Source: JBNKFQ01 sp050289385 (GTDB lineage: Bacteria > Pseudomonadota > Gammaproteobacteria > Pseudomonadales > Porticoccaceae). From it: a stretch of DNA of 9,407 bases. The notes under the pieces were generated by a model. That model was not told where the DNA came from. It saw only the letters and a program-made list of their open reading frames with translations, and made no database searches. Within the stretch, counting starts at the first letter, position 1. Each line of letters begins with the position of its first letter. Location of the stretch: NCBI GenBank assembly GCA_050289385.1, contig JBNKFQ010000198.1:1-9407 (forward strand). The letters are read 5' to 3'. The position numbers and the translations under genes are program-made. Of the stretch, positions 1-6,930 are shown in pieces.

Positions 1-1112
1 CCAGGTTGGGCAAGTATTCCGGCCCGGGGATCGCCGGGTTCAAAATCAAATGGCGTCCAGCGATCCGGCGCCGCGTTCTCAACCGCCTGCACCAGGGGCA
101 CACCTGTTAATGCCGCCAGCGCCGGTGTTAAAAAGGTATGGGGCGTAACAAACAACTGACGGTAATCGGCCTGGCGATTGACCACATGATCAACGATAGT
201 GCGCAGAGTCTGTTCCCCCATGTCCTTTAAGGCTTCATTGGTAAATTTAGGGTAGATCGCCAGGTCTTTTGACAAGGTGTCATATTCTTCGAAAACCAAC
301 ATATCTGAGAAAAAACCGCGCACGCCATTTTCTACGCGAGTAGAACGCAGCATTCTTTCAACCTGCTGCCGCAAACCTTTTTCAGTATCCAAATCACCCC
401 TTTCCGCAGCGCGCAACAAAGAGTGATCAGGTGTACTGTTCCACAACAAAAAACTCAGACGTAACGCTTTGGACAAAGCCGTCAGACGAAGGGGCTTGTC
501 CTGGTCCGGATCGGGCTCGGCGTATTCAATACGAAACAGAAAATTGGGCGAAATTAACAAATTGATTAAACTGCGTTCCAGGCCTGCATAAAAATCCTGA
601 TGTTCCTCTGCCAGAGTTGCCGCCGATTGCAATTGATTTTGCAATTCATCTGCAGTCAAATTACGCCGGTACAACAAGCGGCCTACGCCAGCGATAAACT
701 GGCGGGCACAAGATTCATCGAAGGCGGTTACCGATAATGGCTGGCAGGGAATCAGCGCTTGCCGGTGCCTCGCATCAATGACCTGGCGAGCGACTTCCCG
801 GGCCATTCCCTCAGCTACGGTAAACCCTGCTGCACTCAACCCGGAATGAGCAGCACCTACAGCCATAAGTCCTTCTTCGCGGGGAACAGGGTCGGCGAAG
901 CGTCCTTCCACCACAATGGTTTCGCCAAACACTTCGCGAATAATATTGCGGTACTGCTCTGAATTAATTCGTCGAATTGCCGTTACCTGTTCTTCATCAA
1001 CAGAGTGAGAAACTGCTTTTTCACTACGTTGACTGGCTACCACCCACGCAATAACGCCGATAACGACGATGGATAGAACAAGAAATTTATAACCGTTTTT
1101 TCCTGTAAACAT
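1..1112 (-). CDS. Membrane-anchored DUF1587/DUF1595/DUF1592/DUF1588-family protein (3' end outside window)
   Basis: The frame is open from ATG at 1112 to the window edge, giving 370 residues without a stop, so the C-terminus is missing. Residues 9-27 form one hydrophobic N-terminal segment, suggesting a periplasmic protein tethered to the inner membrane. Residues 47-63 (RRINSEQYRNIIREVFG) resemble the DUF1587 signature. Residues 122-190, with C122 and C135 and 'LLYRRNLTADELQ', resemble DUF1595. Residues 198-335 ('FLLWNSTPDHSLLRAAERGDL', then a segment ending near 'PHTFLTPALAALTG') resemble DUF1592, and 'DPRAGILAQP' at 361-370 looks like the beginning of DUF1588. These domains were defined mainly in planctomycete proteins that often carry a cytochrome c domain; no CXXCH is visible in the part present. 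Biochemical function is unknown. It follows the secreted 368-residue gene by 21 nt, with an AAGGAAA ribosome site before the ATG, so it is probably co-transcribed with the receptor. Family assignment is from recognised motifs, not a search. Confidence 0.82.
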   Translation of the reverse strand, partial: MFTGKNGYKFLVLSIVVIGVIAWVVASQRSEKAVSHSVDEEQVTAIRRINSEQYRNIIREVFGETIVVEGRFADPVPREEGLMAVGAAHSGLSAAGFTVAEGMAREVARQVIDARHRQALIPCQPLSVTAFDESCARQFIAGVGRLLYRRNLTADELQNQLQSAATLAEEHQDFYAGLERSLINLLISPNFLFRIEYAEPDPDQDKPLRLTALSKALRLSFLLWNSTPDHSLLRAAERGDLDTEKGLRQQVERMLRSTRVENGVRGFFSDMLVFEEYDTLSKDLAIYPKFTNEALKDMGEQTLRTIVDHVVNRQADYRQLFVTPHTFLTPALAALTGVPLVQAVENAAPDRWTPFDFEPGDPRAGILAQP

Positions 1113-1133
1113 AATTTTTATTTTCCTTCATCC

Positions 1134-2240
1134 TTACCGGGCGCTGGCAACCAGCGTGCCATCCGGGCGAACCAAAAACGCGGGTGCGGCGTCGACGCGA
1201 TACGTAGCGGAAATAGAGGTGTTTTCTCCGGTGCGAGGGTCGGGTTTCGCATCGGCCAGTTTTTTCAGGTTGTAATACAAGGCAACAACATCAACGGCAG
1301 AGAACTGTTCTCCCCCGCTGGCATTCATAAACCAGAAATCCGCCCAGGGTTGGTAACCCGCCATATAGCCAGTTGCCCTTCTGTCCTCATGCAAGTTTAA
1401 ACGCAGACGGGCTTTGGCCAGTTCCATTTTAGTAAAGGTGGGTGGTTCACCTTCAAGAATGACGGTTTCATTTCCCGGCTCTGTGATAAATACGCCATTC
1501 CTGATGGCACCTCGCAAGGTACCGACGGTAAACGAATCGGGTTCAACCACATAGGTTGCATCTGGCAGTGCTTTGCCAAAAGCATCTCGGCGCAAGCGCC
1601 TGATTGCCCGATAAAATGACACCGTTGCGGGACCATCAGCGCTGAGGTTTTCGCCAGTAATGGCAAATAGCCAGGCGCCGGCGTGCCTGGAACCAAAGAG
1701 TTGAGTGCTCCACACCGTTTCTTCCAGAAGCGGACGAACCGGCAGGCTGATGTTATAAACGTCATAACATCCCACGGCTCGAAACAACTGATTGTCGACT
1801 CCCTGCTCACCGGTTTCCGGATCTTCAAAGGCCGTTGCAGCATCACCCTCTTTGCCATCCAGATTAAAGCCCCAGGCATAAGGCCCGCTGACCAACTCGT
1901 GATTGGGGTCTGGATGCGATGCCGGGTACAGATACACACTGACGGGTTTTCCGTCTTTCTTGCCCCGTCTGGCAACTGCGGTAAAATCTGCCGTATTGGT
2001 TGCGCCGTTTATTAATTCCTGCGTTCGCGCTTCGTCGTAACCAAACGATCGGTACGCGGATTCTCTGATATGACCATAGCCACCATTGCCACCATGCGGG
2101 CAGTTGTCTTTATGCTGGTACGTAGCTGTATGAAAATAGCCAATCACAAAACCTCGCGTCTCGGCCTGTGCAGCCGAGGACAAAAAGCCCACAACTGCAC
2201 AGATACAAGCGACTGTTCGCAACGATCCGGTTTTTATCAC
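1134..2240 (-). CDS. Secreted/periplasmic protein of unknown family, 368 aa
   Basis: The N-terminus is a clear Sec signal peptide: basic start, hydrophobic core about residues 9-22, and an AQA-E cleavage site after residue 26. The mature protein has only two cysteines, C47 in 'DNCPHGG' and C158 in 'VGCYDVY', which could form one disulfide. There is no transmembrane segment, lipobox or heme motif. The C-terminal third ('RLRLNLHEDRRATGYMAGYQPWADFWF', then 'VVALYYNLKKLADAKPDPRTG') looks like a conserved globular unit, but I do not recognise a named family. The start is GTG at 2240, only 2 nt after the receptor's TAA, with GGAG 9 nt upstream inside the receptor's last codons; no better in-frame start was found. 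That spacing indicates translational coupling to the receptor. A role with the receptor's substrate or with the downstream DUF1592-type protein is inferred from position only. Confidence 0.85.
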   Translation of the reverse strand: MIKTGSLRTVACICAVVGFLSSAAQAETRGFVIGYFHTATYQHKDNCPHGGNGGYGHIRESAYRSFGYDEARTQELINGATNTADFTAVARRGKKDGKPVSVYLYPASHPDPNHELVSGPYAWGFNLDGKEGDAATAFEDPETGEQGVDNQLFRAVGCYDVYNISLPVRPLLEETVWSTQLFGSRHAGAWLFAITGENLSADGPATVSFYRAIRRLRRDAFGKALPDATYVVEPDSFTVGTLRGAIRNGVFITEPGNETVILEGEPPTFTKMELAKARLRLNLHEDRRATGYMAGYQPWADFWFMNASGGEQFSAVDVVALYYNLKKLADAKPDPRTGENTSISATYRVDAAPAFLVRPDGTLVASAR

Positions 2241-2242
2241 CG

Positions 2243-4810
2243 TTAAAAACTCCGCTTGATCTCAAAACCGAACGACCGCGGCCTGTTCACCGGGTATCGT
2301 GGTCTGCCCGCCACATTAATAATGGCCGAGGTGAATCGGTCCTGACGTTCGATATCGTTGAATAAATTTCTTCCATAAAATGAGACGTCCCAGTTGCCTG
2401 ACATAAATACCAGACGGAAATTGGCGAGCGTTGTAGAACCTCTCTTCGAGAGTGGATCGCGTGTTATACCATCGGCCAGTCTGGAAAAATCCGAATAGGA
2501 TCCACCTGTATATTGAACATCCATACGAAGAAAGCCATCCCAGTCTGCATTGACGTTAAAGTTGTATTCGCCAAAAACACTTGCCTGCCACTCGGGTACG
2601 TCCTGGACCCGGTCACCCGCATTAACAATAAGTGCCGGTTCATCTGACTGGAAAGTTGCATCAATATAGGAAAAGTTAAGCCCTGCCAGAAACACATCGG
2701 TAAACTTGAAATTTGACTCCATTTCCACACCAGTGCTGCTAACCCCATGCTGGCTATTGCCTTCCAGAACCCAACCACAAGGAAGGAATGTGCGGGTTTG
2801 CAAGTCTACCCAGTCCATGTCAAAAACCGATGCATTGATAGTCAACCTTTGATCAATCCATTGACTCTTTATACCAATCTCATAATTTTTTACTGTGTCA
2901 GATTCCACCTGAGTGGGTGATGATGTAAAGCCGAGAGCCGCCAGATCAGCAGCACACTGGTCCACCACGGTATCCGGCAATGTAGACATGCCATAGCCTG
3001 GCCGGAAACCTTCTGAATACTGGAAAAATAACAACTGATCTTCAGAAACCTGGTAAGACAAGTTCGCCTTGTAAACCGACCCGGTACCGCTAAAGGGGTT
3101 AGATGGAAAATCAGCCAACACATTATCACCGGTATAAAGCAAACCACTACCCCAATCGTGTCGTCCCCGATCAATATCGAATCTCCGTATACCCCCTGTT
3201 AAAACAAGGCCATCCATAATTTCATAGGATATCTCTCCAAACACTGAGAATTCTTCATAAAAGTGTGTAATGGGAGCAGTAAGAATATTATTGTCGGCTA
3301 TATAGTTCGGGTTTGTCGGATCATCATTTGCAAACCGGGTATTCCAGCCATCGGGCTTCCAGAATACATCTCGCTTCATATCTTTATCGTTATAGTAAGC
3401 GCCCAGTATAAAGTCGAAACCTGCTACACGTTCTACAGAACTCAGGCGAATTTCCTGGGTAACTTCTTCTTGTGTATGAATATCCTCCCACACATTGGGA
3501 AAGGTATCATCTCCGAAAAGCTGGCCAATAATGCCGACGCCTTCTTCGTTGTATGTTCTGTCGTTATCGTAGTAGCTGGATGAAGAAATTAAATTAATAT
3601 TGCCAAAGGTGGCGTCCAGAGTCAGGTTGTACAGTGTGTAATCAAATGACGATGGTTCCGCAACATCCGCACCAACCACCTGCACCAGGTCTTCGCCGGG
3701 ATTTAGCGCGCCGCCGGTCACATGTTGATATCCCTCATAGTCCTGCTGTTCGTGCAACACCATTCCGGTCAATTCCACGTTGTCGTTAACCGCCAGACGG
3801 CCCAGTAAACGAAACCCGCCAACTTCGCTACCGCCAACATTTTCTTCAAAAACCTGGCCGTCCAGGGATTTTCGGTCAATAAAGCCTTCGTCCTTGCGAA
3901 ACCAGCCCGCAACCCTGAACGCCAACTTGTCTTCTATTACCGGCACATTAGCCACACCTGACACTTCATGCCCAATGCCGCCACCGTCCACAACATTCAA
4001 ACCGGTTTTCAAATTTCCCGACAACTGGCCAAAGTCAGGAGCATTTGGCACCAACTTGACCGTGCCACCCACGGAACCCGCTCCATACAATGTACCTTGT
4101 GGACCGCGCAGCACTTCTACCCGGTTGATATCAATCAAATTGGGGTTGGCCAGTCCACGACTGGCGCCAGTACCGCCAAAGGTTTCGCCAATTGGTGTTT
4201 CACCGAGATAAAAGGCAGTAGTAGATACGCCTGTGGTGGGATTGATGCCACGCACCGCCACCACCTGGTTACCATTACCCATATCCGTAAACGACAAGCT
4301 GGGAATACTGCGTGCGTAATCTGTAAACTGCGTCGCATTCATTTTTTCCAAAAGCTCACCCGACAGCGCACTTACTGTTGCCGAAACATCTTGCAACGAC
4401 ATGGATCGTTTTGTCGCCGTAACAACGATCTCTTCTACTTCCGTTTTTCTGTCAGAAACCGATGAAGACTCATTACTATCTGGCCCCTCTTTTATTAACA
4501 CCGATTGATCAGAAGTAAATTCATAAGCGAGACCGCTATGCTTTAGCATGGTATCCAGGGCTTGTGACAGGCTGTACCTGCCCTTCAGGCCAGACAAGTA
4601 GGTATTTTTGCCAATTTCCATAGGCACAATAATTTGCACGCCCGCCTTTTCTGCCAACTCCAGTAACGCCACGTTGGCATAATCACCCGCTATGTCTACA
4701 TCAATTTCTCGGGTATCTGCATATAAAATTGCGGACAACGAAAGTGCCAAAACAGATCCGACGCTCGCCACAAGTCGCCGACTGCATGGTATTTTATTTA
4801 GCTTGCTCAT
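2243..4810 (-). CDS. TonB-dependent outer-membrane receptor/transducer with N-terminal STN domain
   Basis: This is an 855-residue outer-membrane receptor that imports a ligand using TonB energy and, through its N-terminal domain, signals to FecR. From the ATG at 4810: signal peptide 1-31 (cleavage ILYA-D), STN signalling domain about 34-108, TonB box about 126-135 (EEIVVTATKR), plug domain from about 136 with 'RVEVLRGPQGTLYGAGSVGG' at 229-248, then a beta-barrel ending in 'IKRSF' with the C-terminal phenylalanine typical of BAM substrates. A GTG at 4816 is also in frame, but AGAGG at 4820-4824 lies only 3 nt from it and 9 nt from the ATG, so the ATG is preferred. An ECF-type promoter element lies about 65 nt upstream. 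The STN domain plus the sigma/FecR genes upstream make this a cell-surface signalling receptor of FecA type. The ligand is unknown; siderophore, glycan or another polymer fragment are all possible. Confidence 0.95.
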   Translation of the reverse strand: MSKLNKIPCSRRLVASVGSVLALSLSAILYADTREIDVDIAGDYANVALLELAEKAGVQIIVPMEIGKNTYLSGLKGRYSLSQALDTMLKHSGLAYEFTSDQSVLIKEGPDSNESSSVSDRKTEVEEIVVTATKRSMSLQDVSATVSALSGELLEKMNATQFTDYARSIPSLSFTDMGNGNQVVAVRGINPTTGVSTTAFYLGETPIGETFGGTGASRGLANPNLIDINRVEVLRGPQGTLYGAGSVGGTVKLVPNAPDFGQLSGNLKTGLNVVDGGGIGHEVSGVANVPVIEDKLAFRVAGWFRKDEGFIDRKSLDGQVFEENVGGSEVGGFRLLGRLAVNDNVELTGMVLHEQQDYEGYQHVTGGALNPGEDLVQVVGADVAEPSSFDYTLYNLTLDATFGNINLISSSSYYDNDRTYNEEGVGIIGQLFGDDTFPNVWEDIHTQEEVTQEIRLSSVERVAGFDFILGAYYNDKDMKRDVFWKPDGWNTRFANDDPTNPNYIADNNILTAPITHFYEEFSVFGEISYEIMDGLVLTGGIRRFDIDRGRHDWGSGLLYTGDNVLADFPSNPFSGTGSVYKANLSYQVSEDQLLFFQYSEGFRPGYGMSTLPDTVVDQCAADLAALGFTSSPTQVESDTVKNYEIGIKSQWIDQRLTINASVFDMDWVDLQTRTFLPCGWVLEGNSQHGVSSTGVEMESNFKFTDVFLAGLNFSYIDATFQSDEPALIVNAGDRVQDVPEWQASVFGEYNFNVNADWDGFLRMDVQYTGGSYSDFSRLADGITRDPLSKRGSTTLANFRLVFMSGNWDVSFYGRNLFNDIERQDRFTSAIINVAGRPRYPVNRPRSFGFEIKRSF

Positions 4811-4819
4811 GCTCACCCA

Positions 4820-4824
4820 CCTCT
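4820..4824 (-). promoter_or_regulatory. Ribosome binding site deciding the receptor start
   Basis: AGAGG on the minus strand lies 9 nt before ATG 4810 and only 3 nt before GTG 4816. The spacing supports the ATG, making the receptor two residues shorter than the longest reading. Confidence 0.6.
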
Positions 4825-4874
4825 GTATAAGTCGTTATTTTTGTCGAGCCAGGCGCACTGACTCAACTACACGC

Positions 4875-4905
4875 ATGTAACGCATCAGCATTCAAAAACC
4901 CTACC
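4875..4905 (-). promoter_or_regulatory. ECF-type promoter upstream of the TonB-dependent receptor
   Basis: The minus strand reads GGTAGGG (-35-like, 4905-4899), 16 bp, then CGTTAC (-10-like, 4882-4877). The same two boxes with the same 16-bp spacer occur upstream of the sigma gene at 6721-6751; 25 of 31 positions agree, including the 15-mer GCTGATGCGTTACAT. A transcription start would fall near 4870, leaving a leader of about 60 nt. Recognition by the locally encoded ECF sigma is inferred from the duplication and the position before both operons. Confidence 0.7.
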
Positions 4906-4910
4906 CCCGC

Positions 4911-4984
4911 ATGAATAGGGAATTGTGAATTAAGGGGCGCAACCATTTTTTCTTTACTTTTTATCTACGCCCTTCACTATTCAT
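4911..4984 (-). repeat. Imperfect long inverted repeat filling the FecR-receptor intergenic space
   Basis: Starting directly after the FecR stop codon, three arm pairs nest symmetrically: ATGAATAG (4911-4918) with CTATTCAT (4977-4984), TGAA (4926-4929) with TTCA (4973-4976), and GGGCG (4935-4939) with CGCCC (4968-4972). The unpaired nucleotides (7 and 5) are on one side only. In RNA this could fold as a bulged hairpin. No T-run follows, so it does not look like a standard intrinsic terminator. It may stabilise the sigma/FecR transcript end, attenuate read-through into the receptor gene, or be fortuitous. Confidence 0.4.
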
Positions 4985-6052
4985 TTATTTTTCTGATATT
5001 ACTACGCGATCAAAATATTGTATCACCTTGATTGGGTGTGTTTTCTCCAGGTCAGACAACGCCATATTAAGACGGTCCACACGAAAGGTGGCGTAGACTT
5101 CCAGATTCATCACAGCAGCATTTTCAATCAGAATTTTTTTGCCAGAATAACGGTTAAAGTCTTGCACAACTTTTGACAGTGGCTGCCCATCGTATCGCAG
5201 CAAACCATTTTGCCAGGTAACCAGGCGGCTTATGTGATCTGGTCGAGACACCGCCACACGATTTTTATAAATATCGTAAGTGGCAACTGTTCCCGCTCTT
5301 ACCAGACGTTGGCCAGGTGACTCGATTACCGTTTGGGACTTGTCGTTTGGCACAAGCTCAGGCGATGACGAAAGTGCCTGCTCCTGCTTTTCATGAACGG
5401 CCACAACACCGTCAAGCACAGCAAGCGTGAAGTTTTCCGGTGTTTTAAAGATATTGAATTCAGTACCCAGTACTGTTATTGCACGGGAATCAACATTGAC
5501 CGTAAAGGGGCGCTCGGCATCTTTGCTGACATCGAATAAAACTTCACCTCGCTCCAGCGAAACACGTCGTCTGTTGTCGTCAATATTAACCAGTATTTCA
5601 CTGCCCGTGTTCATGGTAATTACACTACCATCAACCAGTGTCACAGACTTTTGTTCTCCCACTCTCGTGACATAACGCATAAGGGTTGTGCCCGGCGCTT
5701 CCTCATCACGATGGAGCACGGAATTGAACGCCACCAGCGTCATTATGAGCACGGTTGCCGCGACACCGAATGCAGGCCATCGCTTGCTGTAAGCCTTTGG
5801 GACTTCCTGAGCGGACCTTGATGTGCCTTCAATCGCCAGATGTTCTTGTCGACCTGCAAGCACGCCCAGATCTGCCAACCCATGCAAGGCATCCAGAAAA
5901 TCCTGTTCATACTCCGGGTGCCGCTGCCGCCAGCGTTCTATCTCGATGGCCTCTTTGCTGCCGAGTTCACCGGAAAACATGCGCGCAACCTTTTCCATTA
6001 CCTGTTGCTTGCCCGTGAGCCGACGTCGTCTTTTTAACATTGTGGCAATCAT
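4985..6052 (-). CDS. FecR-family anti-sigma regulator (inner-membrane)
   Basis: This 355-residue protein regulates the adjacent ECF sigma factor and relays the signal from the receptor. Residues 16-62 form a cytoplasmic N-terminal region ('FSGELGSKEAIEIERWRQRHPEYEQDF') of the type that binds sigma in FecR proteins. One membrane segment lies at about 92-113. The periplasmic FecR domain spans about 124-222, with 'DGSVITMNTGSEI', 'RRRVSLERGEVLFDV' and 'RPFTVNVDSRAITVLGTEFNI'. The C-terminal region (about 275-355, 'LVTWQNGLLRYDGQPLSKVVQDFNRYSGKKI') is the usual FecR C-terminal part that contacts the STN domain. The ATG at 6052 overlaps the sigma stop as ATGA, and a strong GGGAGG site (6060-6065) sits 7 nt upstream, so the start is well supported and translation is probably coupled to sigma. 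A later in-frame ATG at 6040 has no comparable site. Confidence 0.93.
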   Translation of the reverse strand: MIATMLKRRRRLTGKQQVMEKVARMFSGELGSKEAIEIERWRQRHPEYEQDFLDALHGLADLGVLAGRQEHLAIEGTSRSAQEVPKAYSKRWPAFGVAATVLIMTLVAFNSVLHRDEEAPGTTLMRYVTRVGEQKSVTLVDGSVITMNTGSEILVNIDDNRRRVSLERGEVLFDVSKDAERPFTVNVDSRAITVLGTEFNIFKTPENFTLAVLDGVVAVHEKQEQALSSSPELVPNDKSQTVIESPGQRLVRAGTVATYDIYKNRVAVSRPDHISRLVTWQNGLLRYDGQPLSKVVQDFNRYSGKKILIENAAVMNLEVYATFRVDRLNMALSDLEKTHPIKVIQYFDRVVISEK

Positions 6053-6684
6053 CTGGGTTCCTCCCTGTTTTTGTCCCTGGAAAAGTTATCATCCCTGGAG
6101 AAGGACTGATCCATCTCCCTCATTTGCCGCACAGCATCACGTATGGTGGCCAACGCTCTGGACATATATTTTTCGATTTGCTTTACCGACACCCCCATTT
6201 CACCGGCAAGCTGACGATAGCTTTTATTTTCCAGCCGGTTGAGAATAAGAACCCGACGCCAGTTCGGTCGCATGTCCATAATTACGCGGTTAATCATTTC
6301 CAGTTGCTCGCTTTCTTCGGCAATCTTTTCCGGCGTAATTTCGGTAACGCGCTGTTTTTCCTGGTCACTGTGGTCTGCGTTGTACTTTTTGCGCACCGCT
6401 TTGCGGCGCTCCATATCCACGACCATGTTATTGGCTGCGGTCAAAATAAATGAACGATTACTGCCACTGCATGGTGACAGGCTGTCAAACAGATCATCCA
6501 TTTTTGCCAGGCGCAGAAAGACCTCCTGCACGACATCATCGATATCGACACCTGAACCAATACGAGCCCTCAAAAATGACCGCAGGGCACCGCCATGTTC
6601 CTTGAACATTCGTTCAAGTATTTCCGACTTCGTTTCTCGTCGCCAACCGGTGAAATTGACTACCTTTTCGTTGTGTTTAGCCAT
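6049..6684 (-). CDS. ECF RNA polymerase sigma factor, FecI-like
   Basis: This is a sigma-70 family extracytoplasmic-function factor of 211 residues. Region 2 includes 'LRSFLRARIGSGVDIDDVVQEVFLRLAKM' (about 34-62) and 'RSFILTAANNMVVDMERR' (about 77-94). Region 4 holds the helix-turn-helix 'NKSYRQLAGEMGVSVKQIEKYMSRAL' (about 152-177). The charged tail 'SRDDNFSRDKNREEPR' is extra. The frame stays open to 6768, but a promoter-like element with its twin before the receptor gene lies at 6721-6751, inside that extension, so a start at 6768 is implausible. Two consecutive ATGs lie at 6687 and 6684; GAGGG directly precedes the first, so 6684 has the better (still short) spacing. The gene is immediately followed by FecR with an ATGA overlap. 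It probably directs transcription of its own operon and of the receptor operon. Confidence 0.92.
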   Translation of the reverse strand: MAKHNEKVVNFTGWRRETKSEILERMFKEHGGALRSFLRARIGSGVDIDDVVQEVFLRLAKMDDLFDSLSPCSGSNRSFILTAANNMVVDMERRKAVRKKYNADHSDQEKQRVTEITPEKIAEESEQLEMINRVIMDMRPNWRRVLILNRLENKSYRQLAGEMGVSVKQIEKYMSRALATIRDAVRQMREMDQSFSRDDNFSRDKNREEPR

Positions 6685-6720
6685 CATCCCTCGCTGATTC
6701 GCGGCAAATCTGTGGCACTG

Positions 6721-6751
6721 ATGTAACGCATCAGCTCGAAATACCCCTACC
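6721..6751 (-). promoter_or_regulatory. ECF-type promoter upstream of the sigma factor gene (likely autoregulated)
   Basis: The minus strand reads GGTAGGG (6751-6745), 16 bp, then CGTTAC (6728-6723). It duplicates the element at 4875-4905. A start site near 6716 gives a leader of about 30 nt before ATG 6684. In this copy the -10-like core is flanked by a perfect 6-bp inverted repeat (CTGATG-CGTTA-CATCAG), which is not complete in the receptor copy. Function is inferred from the duplication, spacing and placement. Confidence 0.7.
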
Positions 6752-6883
6752 TGCCGGGAGCAGTCCAACTGTATTCTTTCAGATTAGTAGATTTTACGGG
6801 GCTTTCCGCAGGAAGAGAATTCGGGCGAGAGGGTATGCAAGGACAGGATCAGTCACGCAAACCGTGTCAGATCCCGGTTAAAA

Positions 6884-6919
6884 GGGTGCAATTTGCGTCA
6901 AGGGGCGCAAATTGCACTC
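6884..6919 (-). terminator. Hairpin terminator after the threonine aldolase gene
   Basis: GTGCAATTTGCG (6886-6897) and CGCAAATTGCAC (6906-6917) form a perfect 12-bp inverted repeat with an 8-nt loop. One G-T wobble and one further G-C pair extend the stem. On the minus strand it begins 11 nt after the aldolase stop and is followed by TTTT (6883-6880), a short but plausible U-tract. It separates the metabolic block from the sigma operon. Confidence 0.7.
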
Positions 6920-6930
6920 GAAAACACCGG

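Noticed and set aside
1397..1975. Minus-strand open frame of 192 codons within the secreted-protein gene
   Set aside because: Out of frame inside a gene with a clear signal peptide and coupling; its residue composition is not protein-like.
3968..4465. Plus-strand open frame of 165 codons
   Set aside because: Antisense to the plug domain of the TonB-dependent receptor, with low-complexity residues and no ribosome site.
6239..6697. Plus-strand open frame of 152 codons
   Set aside because: Lies opposite the sigma gene; serine/arginine-rich composition typical of an antisense shadow.
6861..6880. AACCG/CGGTT inverted repeat next to the terminator
   Set aside because: Only five base pairs; expected by chance.
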